Part shown: one piece after another, positions 56,585 to 64,000 of the stretch
Layout: the number at the start of each line of letters is the position of its first letter
Position numbering within the stretch: the stretch's first letter is position 1
NCBI GenBank assembly: GCA_036346395.1
Contig: CM070615.1
Span: forward strand, 23,307,282 to 23,371,281
Direction of reading: 5' to 3'
From: Hsuehochloa calcarea
Lineage: Eukaryota; Streptophyta; Magnoliopsida; Poales; Poaceae
DNA: 64,000 bases
Program-made: the position numbers and the translations under genes
Notes under the pieces: model-generated
Seen by the model: the letters and a program-made list of their open reading frames with translations, nothing else
Databases searched by the model: none
What the model was told of the DNA's origin: nothing

Positions 56585-57793
56585 ATGCTTGCAATTAAAT
56601 CTGATCTTGCTGAAATTTTTCATCATGATATGCCATGCTATGCTTTGATATGTAAAGATACTTTATTTTCACTTGATGATATATATAGCTCCTTGCCGTC
56701 TGTTGTCACTAACCTTTTGCAGGCATATGAGGATGTGTTTCCAGCTGAAATACCCCCGGGACTGCCACCTATTAGAGGGATTGAACACCAAATTGATTTA
56801 ATTCCGGGAGCGACTTTGCCAAACCGTGCGGCATATAGGACCAATCCAAAAGAGATAAAGGAAATTCAACGACAAGTCCAAGACCTTTTGGACCGAGGGT
56901 ACGTACGAGAAAGTCTTAGTCCTTGTGCTGTTCCTGTTCTTTTGGTTCCTAAGAAAGACGGTAGTTGGCGTATGTGTGTTGACTGTAGAGCCATTAATAA
57001 TATCACAATACGGTATCGTTATCCCATTCCTAGGTTAGACGATATGCTTGATGAGTTGAGTGGTTCTATTATTTTCACAAAGATTGACTTCCGTAGCGGG
57101 TACCACCAGATTAGGATGAAATTGAGAGATGAATGGAAAACAACATTTAAAACTAAGTTTGGACTATATGAGTGGTTAGTGATGCCTTTTGGTTTAACTA
57201 ATGCACCTAGCACTTTCATGCGTTTGATGAACGAAGTTTTGTGTGCTTTCATTGGAAAATTTGTGGTAGTTTATTTTGATGATATTATGATCTATAACAA
57301 ATCATATGAAGAACACATGGATCATTTACGTGTTGTTTTTAATGTTTTGAGATATGCACGTTTGTTTGGTAACCTTGAGAAGTGCACCTTTTACACGGAT
57401 CGAGTCTCTTTTCTTGGCTATGTTGTTACTCCACAGGGCATCGAAGTTGATCAAGCCAAGATCGTCGCTATTCAGAGTTGGCCGCCTCTTAAGACGGTCA
57501 CACAAGTGCGGAGTTTTCTAGGGCTCGCTGGGTTCTATTGGCGTTTTGTTCGGAACTTCAGCACCCTCGATGCACCACTGAATGAGCTTACGAAGAAGGG
57601 AATTCCTTTTACTTGGGCCACCATACAACAACAAGCTTTCGACGCTCTCAAAGATAAGCTAACACACGCCCCTTTGCTTCAACTTCCCGATTTCAGCAAG
57701 ACTTTTGAATTAGAATGTGATGCTAGTAGCATAGGTCTTGGTGGTGTGTTAATTCAAGAAGGAAAACCTGTTGCTTATTTAGTGAAAAATTAA
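56585..57793 (+). CDS. CRM reverse transcriptase and RNase H start
   Basis: 402 codons without interruption. RT blocks in order: GIEHQIDLIPGATLPNRAAY (about residues 65-84), VPKKDGSWRMCVDCRAINNI, IFTKIDFRSGYHQIRMK, LYEWLVMPFGLTNAPSTFMR, catalytic VVVYFDDIMIYNKS (about 225-238), FLGYVVTPQGIEVDQAKI and VRSFLGLAGFYWRFVRNFS. The RNase H start FELECDASSIGLGGVLI has the catalytic D. It ends at a stop after YLVKN, where the family usually has Y-F-S-E-K-L-S, a small frameshift. RT looks potentially intact in isolation. Confidence 0.92.
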   Translation: MLAIKSDLAEIFHHDMPCYALICKDTLFSLDDIYSSLPSVVTNLLQAYEDVFPAEIPPGLPPIRGIEHQIDLIPGATLPNRAAYRTNPKEIKEIQRQVQDLLDRGYVRESLSPCAVPVLLVPKKDGSWRMCVDCRAINNITIRYRYPIPRLDDMLDELSGSIIFTKIDFRSGYHQIRMKLRDEWKTTFKTKFGLYEWLVMPFGLTNAPSTFMRLMNEVLCAFIGKFVVVYFDDIMIYNKSYEEHMDHLRVVFNVLRYARLFGNLEKCTFYTDRVSFLGYVVTPQGIEVDQAKIVAIQSWPPLKTVTQVRSFLGLAGFYWRFVRNFSTLDAPLNELTKKGIPFTWATIQQQAFDALKDKLTHAPLLQLPDFSKTFELECDASSIGLGGVLIQEGKPVAYLVKN

Positions 57794-57804
57794 GTGGTTC
57801 TAGT

Positions 57805-58293
57805 TTGAACTATTCTACCTATGATAAAGAATTATATGCTCTAGTTCGAACTTTGAAAACATGGCAACATTATTTTTGGCCCAAAGAGTTTGTAATACAT
57901 TCTGATCATGAATCTTTGAAGTATATTCGAAGTCAAACCAACGTGAACCGCATACGTGCTAAGTGGGTTGAGCTTATTGAGTCTTTCCCCTACATCATTA
58001 ACTATAAAAAGGGCAAAGAAAATGTGATAGCTGATGTTTTGTCTAGGAGATATACCATGCTTTCACAACTTAACTTCAAAATCTTTAGATTAGAGACAAT
58101 AAAGGAGCAATATGTGCATGATGTGGATTTTAACGATGTGCTGCTAAATTGTCAAGAGGGAAAGGGTTGGAATAAATTTGTGGTGAATGATGGGTTCGTG
58201 TACCGTGCTAACAAGCTATGCATTCCAGCTAGCTCCGTTCGTCTTTTGTTGTTACAGGAGGCGCATGGAGGAGGGTTGATGGGTCAACTATGA
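57805..58293 (+). pseudogene. CRM RNase H C-terminus and integrase N-terminus
   Basis: The frame continues with NYSTYDKELYALVRTLKTWQ, FVIHSDHESLKYIRSQTNVN and ENVIADVLSRRYTMLSQLNF, then the integrase approach WNKFVVNDGFVYRANKLCIP and LLLLQEAHGGGLMG. It ends at the deletion joint (58264-58435), where the H-H-C-C finger and most of the catalytic core are lost. Confidence 0.88.
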
Positions 58294-58436
58294 TTAGGGC
58301 ATGGAGGAGGGTTGATGGGTCTTTTGTTGTGGGGTAAGTTGGAAACTAAGTTGTTATTTTCACTACATGTCATCCCCAAACCGATGGACAAACTGAGGTT
58401 GTTAATAGAACTTTGTCCACTATGATTAGGGCCGTA
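58264..58436 (+). other. Integrase deletion joint with templated filler
   Basis: CATGGAGGAGGGTTGATGGG occurs at 58264-58283 and again at 58300-58319. Between them lies CTATGATTAGGGC, which also occurs at about 58421-58433. The joint therefore mixes copies of both flanks, the signature of break repair with short template copying. Compared with the family polyprotein, roughly 130-150 residues of integrase are missing here. Confidence 0.75.
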
Positions 58437-58962
58437 CTTAAAAAGAACTTAAAAATGTGGGATGACTGCTTGCCTCATGTAGAGTTTGCTTATAATCGTT
58501 CACTGCATTCTACCACAAAGAAGTGTCCTTTTGAGATTGTTTATGGTTTCATACCTCGTGCACCTATCGACTTGTTGCCTCTTCCAGCTTCAGAGAAGGT
58601 AAATTTTGATGCACAACAACGTGCTTATTTGATACTTAAGATGCATGAGATAACTAAAGAGAACATTGAGATTATGAATGCTAAATATAAAATTGTTGGT
58701 AGTAAAGGACGCAAGCATGTTACTTTTGAACCTGGTGATCTTTACTGGTTACACTTGCGTAAAGAACGATTCCCTGAATTGAGAAAGTCTAAACTCATAC
58801 CTCGTGCAGATGGTCCTTTTAAAGTTCTTGAACGTATTAATGAAAATGCATATAAATTAGACTTACCAGCAGATTTCGGGGTTAGCTCCACCTTTAACAT
58901 TGCAGATTTACGACCTTTCTTGGGGCCGGAAGATGATCTTGAGTCGAGGACGACTCCAATTC

Positions 58963-58975
58963 AAGAAGGGGAGGA
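58963..58975 (+). promoter_or_regulatory. Polypurine tract of the CRM element
   Basis: AAGAAGGGGAGGA lies directly before the LTR start TGATGAGGACATC and within the coding frame, as usual for CRM. Confidence 0.8.
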
Positions 58976-59841
58976 TGATGAGGACATCACTTCTACTGAT
59001 ATGAACACTCCTCTTCCTACTACTTTGAATGATGTACAAGGTCCAATTACTCGGGCACGTGCTCATCAACTTATTTATCAGGTAAATTCATTTCTAGGGC
59101 TGATTATATTATTTGAGAACTCCATGATGCTGCCTAACGGAGATGATTTACTTGTACTTAGGAATATAGGACTACGACCAGTTCAAGAAGGTCTACGATC
59201 AGTTCCACAGGGTCTACGACCAGCTTCACCAGTACTCGGCAAGCCTAGGACTCGTTGGACACAATCTACGACCAGAGATAGCATGGACTCCTCAAGACCA
59301 CCCCGGACCAGTCTTACGACCAGGTCTTCGACTAGAGATGCGTGATATGAATAGTGAATAAGGTGCTGCATCACCGTTTTAGGGTCTAATAGGGCCTTGT
59401 AAGAGTGATGAGGTTGGAGCCCAGGTTGTGTACACCGGCTCTTCCCACGGCCGCACAACCCTAGGTCGACCTCCTCACGTCCCCCTATATATATACAGTA
59501 GTCGTCATAGTTTAACGTGGGTTTTGCTTTGAGATTATTCTGCTTAGCAGTCTCGCCGCATGTTCGGTTGAGGAACCCCACATTGTGTGCTTCATCTATA
59601 TTCGCAATACAATATCAGATTGCATCTTCTACTCTCTTGCTTGTGTTCTCGATTCGCATGTTGGAGATAGCCTTCTTGGCGAGGTCAACCGCATTCGGCA
59701 TGGTTGATAACCATCGGAGCAGTGGTGTAGTGATTGCAGGAGGTTTGATCTGTTCTGGTCGGAGCCTCCGGATCATCAATGTCGAGTTCTCCACAATCGA
59801 CTTATCAGTACCTTTCAGAAGATCAGTCCATAGACTCATCA
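58976..59841 (+). repeat. 3' LTR of the CRM element
   Basis: 866 bp from TGATGAGGACATC to GACTCATCA. TATA-like CTATATATATACAG lies at 59485-59498. The first 370 bp are also pol coding sequence. It abuts opposite-strand CRM sequence at 59842. Confidence 0.88.
59172..59234 (+). repeat. Three 21-bp repeats in CRM LTR and pol tail
   Basis: CTACGACCAGTTCAAGAAGGT and two variants lie head to tail, keep the pol frame, and encode 7-residue units starting GLR. The same array lies at 40326-40388 in the 5' LTR. Confidence 0.85.
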
Positions 59842-60802
59842 ATAGGGATGGTTGTATCAGTGGAAGAAATGTCCTCATCATCCTCTCCTTCTTGAATTGG
59901 TGTCGTCCTGGACTCAAGGTCATCCTCTGCTCCCAAGTATGGCTTCAAATCTGTAATATTAAATGTGGGACTAACCCCAAAATCTACCGGCAGATCAAGC
60001 TTATATGCATTATCATTAGTCTTTTCTAACACTTTAAAAGGACCATCAGCTATAGGCATCAATTTTGACTTTCTCAAGTCAGGAAACCTATATTTGCGCA
60101 AATGCAACCAAACTAGATCTCCAGGTTTGAATATTATTTATTTTATTCCCTAGCTACCCGCAAGTTTGTATTGTGCGTTCATTCGCTCTATATTCTCTTT
60201 AGCTATCTCATGCATGTTCAGAATCAATTCAGCATGTTGTGTAGCATCAATTATTACCATTTCCGAAGATGGTAGAGGTAATAAATCAATAGGAGCGCGA
60301 GGAATAAATCCATAAACTACCTGAAAAGGGCACATCTTTGTTGTTGAATGATGTGAATGGTTGTAAGCAAACTCCACATGAGGTAAGCATTCTTCGGACA
60401 TCTTCAAGTTCTTCAAAACAACTCTCAACATAGTGCATAATGTCCGGTTGAGAACTTCAGTTTGTCCATCTGTTTGGGGATGACATGTAATAGAAAATAG
60501 CAACTTTGTCCCCAATTTAGCCCATAATGTCCTCCAAAAGTGACAAAGAAAATTCGTATCACAATCAGAGACAATCGTATTGGGCACTCCCTGTAGTCGA
60601 ACAATTTATCTAAAAAATAATTCATCAACATTTGTAGCATCATCGCTCTTATGACATGGTATGAAATGCGCCATCTTCAAAAATCTATCAACAACAACAA
60701 AAATACTATCCCTTCCCCTCTTTGTTTTAGGCAGTCCTAAAACAAAATCCATAGAAATATATTTCCAAGGAATGCTAGGAACATGAAGAGGCATATATAA
60801 AC
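59842..60802 (-). pseudogene. CRM integrase fragment on the opposite strand, with 39 bp of its LTR
   Basis: The minus strand carries integrase in overlapping frames: WKYISMDFVLGLPKTKRGRD and SIFVVVDRFLKMAHFIPCHK (first catalytic Asp region), NTIVSDCDTNFLCHFWRTLW (second Asp), CHPQTDGQTEVLNRTL, CLPHVEFAYNHSHHSTTKMC, then ADGPFKVLEKTNDNAYKLDL and SPTFNITDLKPYLG. Its polypurine tract and LTR start (TGATGAGGACATT on the minus strand, from 59880) are followed after 39 bp by the inverted end of the plus-strand CRM LTR. At 60802 it is cut by the gypsy LTR. It is part of an older CRM copy. Confidence 0.87.
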
Positions 60803-62369
60803 TGTAACAGCCCAAAATTTTAATTTCAGTTGAAAATAAGACTTTAATTATTTTTGTGGATTTTCTGGAAATTTTAAAAGCTTTTTCCTAATTATTTTAA
60901 AGCTAAAATAATTTATGTGCAAAATCTATTACCAACTAAAAGTTGGAATTATTTTATTTAAATCCAAATTGCCTTAGAGAATTTCTGTGAATTTTCTCAA
61001 ATATTTTGGACTTTATTTAATATTTTTGAAAGCTTATTTGAATTTCTAGGATTAAATAAATTGGAAAAAAAATTTAAAATTCTCGGCAACAGTACTGGGC
61101 CGAAGCCCAGCACTGTGCGCGCCTGGGCCCATCTCCCCGCGCTTGATTAATGCGGGCCGTTCGATCGAAATCGGACGGTCGACATCAATCCACCCGCGCC
61201 CTTCTCCCTCTCTCTGTCTCACCGACAGGTGGGACCACCCCGAGCCACATCACCGTCTTCAACCTCCCGTTCTTCCTCGCGCGAACACCGCACGGCTCCG
61301 CCATTACCGCTGCACGGAAGTTTCCAAAACCCGGCAAATCAACTCGGATTCTCCGGGATTTTTGAGGCATTAATTCCCCGAATCAATTTCGCGTTCAATT
61401 CTGGCATTACTTTCCGTTTTCATCATCGCAAAATCCGAAACTTCGCGGCGACCGCCGGACCTTCGCGCTCCCACGCCACCCGACCTCACCCGACCCTATT
61501 TAAGCGTGCCTCGACCGCGCCATCCATCCCGCAATCCAACACACCAAGACTCCATCCTCTCCTTCCGCCCATCGCTAGAATTTGAGCTTCCGCGGCACCG
61601 GCTCGTTCTTCTCCGACACGGCGCCATCGACTTCCTCGGCCACCTCGTCGCACCTCCGCCATCACCTCGTCACCGCGAGTCTGGTGCGCACCTCCTCGCC
61701 CTCGGGGCGTCGCCGAGCTCCTTCGCCGCCAACGATCGAACCACACCGCCGCCTCTCCGTCGCCGACCATCTTCCGCCACGCCTCGCCGCCGTGTAATGC
61801 ATCGACATCGACATCACTCCACGATTCTTTTGCGCACTCGCCGAGCCGCCAAGGCCGCTGCTTCACCGGAACCTCGGTTCCCAGCGCCGCCCTCTATCGG
61901 TGCCGACGTGGCGGCCATGTTAGCGCCACACAGGCGCCACATCGGCGTTTTGTCCCACGTCGGCGCCAAGATGGACGCCACACACACCGGTAGCGCTTCC
62001 CATCGCTTGCGTGCGCCGAGTCCACCATGGACTCGGGGCGTCGTGGATCGAGTCCACGACTATGCGGGCCCACATGCCACCTCTACATGCAAAATCTGAC
62101 GACGCAATAAATGGAATTTCCTTTAGAAATTTAATTCAGGAAATTCGGAAATTCTGATTTTATAATTTAATTTAGGTTTTAAACTTCCAGGAGCTCGTAT
62201 TTCTTCATACAAACTCCGATTTAGGTGATTCAAATTTCTAAATTTGTATAAAATCAAGATCTAGCTAACTAAACCAAAATTATTTAATTTGGAGTTAATT
62301 TGAATTTTCATTTGAATTTATTTGAGTTCATTTGAATTCTGTTTGAATTTGGATTATTCTCGCGTATAG

Positions 62370-62432
62370 ATTTTGACGACTCCGGAGAGCTTGACCCTAT
62401 TGAAGAAGTAGAATACCAAGATTTTGAGCAAG
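62370..62432 (+). other. Putative mini-exon 1 in the gypsy LTR
   Basis: 63 nt between CGCGTATAG and GAGCAAG|GCAAGT. In phase 1 it is open: DFDDSGELDP, then an acidic stretch ending QDFEQG. The donor would be of the rarer GC type. See the finding on shared LTR splice-like layout. Confidence 0.45.
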
Positions 62433-63647
62433 GCAAGTTACACCATTGACCATTTTGCCCCCAATATTTAAAATTATTTAATTTCTGTTTTTTAAATTAT
62501 TATTGCATGCATAATAGTATTTAATTATTTTAAATTCCTATTTTAAATACTTAATTATTCCAATTCCTTTGTATAGCCACATTTGAATGTTGTATTACCA
62601 ATTCCTTGTCACCTTAGTCAAATGAATTTAAAAATAAATATATGCTTAGCAAATGCTTGGACCAGGAAATATTTGATTTTGAGAGAATTTAGCCAAGACT
62701 TCAAAATTTGATAAAAAGCCTATGACATTGTTATGTCATGGTGGACTTTTGCAAATGTCTTTGAAAATTATAAAAATAAGAGAAAATGGTTTATACTTGG
62801 GCAAAAATGGACCGTTGGTGGGTGCAGGTTTATGCACGGGCTCGTCTGTTAGTTAGAAATTTGAGACCTGTGGTTTTATTGAAAGTTGCCCAAGTAGGTT
62901 AAGAACCGGCCTTTGAGCCGCATCTTGCAAAGCTCCACCGTAGTACCACATGTTCTGTATGGGCAGAACCAGGCTTAATAACTTGTCTTACCTCATTATT
63001 GTTTATGCCATTTTGTTGTGTGGGTGTCGGTTAGACTTTATTCCCACTTGGCGCAAGAGGGGGCTTCCGGCAGGTGTTTAGCCTAATGGAAGTGAAACCT
63101 TAGCGGGCATACTGCTAGTGAGGTAGTGCATTGGAAACGCCTTGTGATAATTGCCTAGTCACACGCCTAAGGAAGCGTGCATTGGCCGACACAACGGGCA
63201 AATTATCTCGTGTGGGTAAAGTTGTACCCCTCAGAGTGTAAATCTATTCAATAGCCGTGCCTACTAGTTATGGACATCTTGAGCAAAGCCACTCTAAGTT
63301 AGATTTTGTTTTTGGTTTTAAAATAACTCTAGACATGATTTGAGGATGGTTAATCCTTGTGTTAAACTTGGGCGGGTAGCCTTGTGATAGGAGGGTATCC
63401 TTCACCATGTTTCATATGGAGGTTATCCACTATAAAATGATCAAATTTTAAAAATCTGATTTTAGCTATGGAATAAAAATGTGCCTTGAAACTTAGTATA
63501 ACTATTTAAAACCCAAAAATGCTGAATTACGCAAATAAACCCTACAACCTTCCTTTGAATAACTTATGCATGCATTCTAAATTCTGTATTGGGTGTAATT
63601 TGCGAGCACAGTTGTAGTGCTCACTCTTGCTAAATATTATTATTCAG

Positions 63648-63688
63648 GAGAAGACTACTATCCGGAAGGTGAGGAGCAGGACGATTAG
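63648..63688 (+). other. Putative mini-exon 2 in the gypsy LTR
   Basis: After the block GTGCTCACTCTTGCT and a T-rich tract, an acceptor-like TTATTCAG leads into GEDYYPEGEEQDD and a TAG stop in the phase set by mini-exon 1. CAATTGCCTGTGG follows (63704-63716), as in the LTRs at 16868 and 37662. Confidence 0.45.
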
Positions 63689-63915
63689 GCAGTGACCTCC
63701 AAACAATTGCCTGTGGCGTATCGTGTGGCTTACCATTATATTTTGCTTCCGCTTAATGTTTTATTTGGCCTCCGGCCCAAGTTGTAATAAACTCTATGCT
63801 TATTAATAAACACGCTGGATATGTTTGTGATAACATTATTGTGATTGTACACTGGAAATCTGGACTAATGTATGAACACGAGAATTCGGATCCTTCGTTC
63901 CGGGTTCGACAAAAG

Positions 63916-63928
63916 TGGTATCAGAGCC
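63916..63928 (+). promoter_or_regulatory. tRNA-Met-type primer-binding site
   Basis: TGGTATCAGAGCC four bases after the LTR, followed by ATATCGACTGTAGG, nearly as at 37644 (minus strand) and 19945. Confidence 0.9.
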
Positions 63929-64000
63929 ATATCGACTGTAGGTCGTGACCTAGAAGGAAATCAAACCCTTAAGGACTTATTTTGAAAATTAAAGATAACT
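63929..64000 (+). other. Start of gypsy internal region (cut by window end)
   Basis: 72 bp of leader. Gag and pol of this element should lie beyond the window. Confidence 0.7.

Larger units (their letters stand above)
58413..59345 (+). pseudogene. CRM integrase C-terminal part running into the 3' LTR
   Basis: 310 open codons: LPHVEFAYNRSLHSTTKKCP, DLYWLHLRKERFPELRKSKL, RADGPFKVLERINENAYKLD and FGVSSTFNIADLRPFLGPED, then after the polypurine tract GPITRARAHQLIYQVNSFL. The last 370 bp (58976-59345) lie inside the LTR, as in CRM elements, where this tail (the CR motif region) has been linked with centromeric targeting. Three 7-residue repeats GLRPVQE, GLRSVPQ, GLRPASP follow. The catalytic core upstream is deleted. 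Confidence 0.88.
40188..59841 (+). mobile_element. CRM-type centromeric chromovirus (Ty3/gypsy), with nested Tekay-like element
   Basis: Plus-strand gag, protease, RT, RNase H and integrase closely resemble the grass CRM/CRR (centromeric retrotransposon) polyprotein, and pol runs on into the 3' LTR, a hallmark of that clade. LTRs are at 40188-40993 (lacking its first roughly 58 bp) and 58976-59841. Without the 12.47-kb insertion at 41515-53984 and its duplicated target, the element is about 7.2 kb, normal for CRM. Frameshifts and a large integrase deletion make it non-autonomous. No target duplication is left because the left end is truncated. Confidence 0.88.
60803..63911 (+). repeat. Long 5' LTR of another Ty3/gypsy element (about 3.1 kb)
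   Basis: Starts TGTAACAGCCC and ends GGGTTCGACA, followed by AAAG and a primer site. It interrupts the opposite-strand CRM fragment after TAAAC (60798-60802); the other duplication lies beyond the window. The layout matches the LTR at 16868: AT-rich start, GC-rich block (61140-62090) with a TATA-like CTATTTAAGC near 61495-61505, then AT-rich. The sequence is a different subfamily. Contains mini-exon-like segments at 62370-62432 and 63648-63688. Confidence 0.8.

Noticed and set aside
40187..59846. Target duplication for the CRM element
   Set aside because: The left flank GAGAA and right flank ATAGG do not match, and the left LTR is 5'-truncated, so no duplication can be claimed.
61506..62099. 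197-codon open frame in the LTR at 60803
   Set aside because: Lies in a GC-rich promoter-proximal block, with competing frames in other phases and histidine/arginine/proline-rich low complexity. Probably a chance frame, though it could precede the putative mini-exon.

Overview
The window is plant nuclear DNA, most likely from a grass. The evidence is a CRM-type centromeric retrotransposon, SIRE-like and Tekay-like LTR elements, a plant LINE with a DUF4283 ORF1, and spliced exons of a pentatricopeptide-repeat (PPR) gene. I cannot name the species. Almost everything is nested transposable elements. The only host-gene material I can support is a three-exon PPR fragment near 16 kb. No CRISPR array, rRNA or tRNA gene was seen.

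Layout. (1) 0.35-6.83 kb: a decayed minus-strand LINE, split by two solo LTRs (1134-3080 with CCAAG duplications; 5199-6176 with TTAAC/CTAAC). (2) 7354-14303: a complete but dead minus-strand Ty1/copia element with TTTAC duplications. (3) 14561-15356: a TRIM-like miniature LTR element. (4) 15795-16271: PPR exons, minus strand. (5) 16868-23972: a Ty3/gypsy 5' LTR, leader and gag start, interrupted by a 2.06-kb solo LTR (21383-23440, ACTTG). (6) 23978-36694: a minus-strand SIRE-like copia element (CCAAG) whose gag is split by a solo LTR of its own family (32060-33865, GTCCT). (7) 37150-40187: leader, primer site and truncated LTR of a minus-strand gypsy element. (8) 40188-59841: a plus-strand CRM element split by a 12.5-kb Tekay-like chromovirus (41515-53984, ACCTG) with the tandem structure LTR-internal-LTR-partial internal-LTR stub. 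(9) 59842-60802: an opposite-strand CRM fragment. (10) 60803-64000: LTR, primer site and leader of another gypsy element running off the window.

No element here looks autonomous, because each coding region is frameshifted, deleted or interrupted. The likely history is repeated insertion of retrotransposons into one another, LTR-LTR recombination leaving solo LTRs and a tandem element, and deletions repaired with short copied filler. CRM-family elements often lie near centromeres, so a pericentromeric location is plausible but unproven.

The most unusual signal is an intron-exon-like layout shared by five gypsy LTRs of different sequence. Each has a 58-75 nt mini-exon between an acceptor-like AG and a GC/GT-AAG donor, then a conserved acceptor block 0.5-1.3 kb downstream. 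In three of them the mini-exon is a multiple of three, in the same phase, with a D-x-x-x-S-G motif. I do not know a description of this. It could be an LTR-encoded spliced small ORF or a leader intron.
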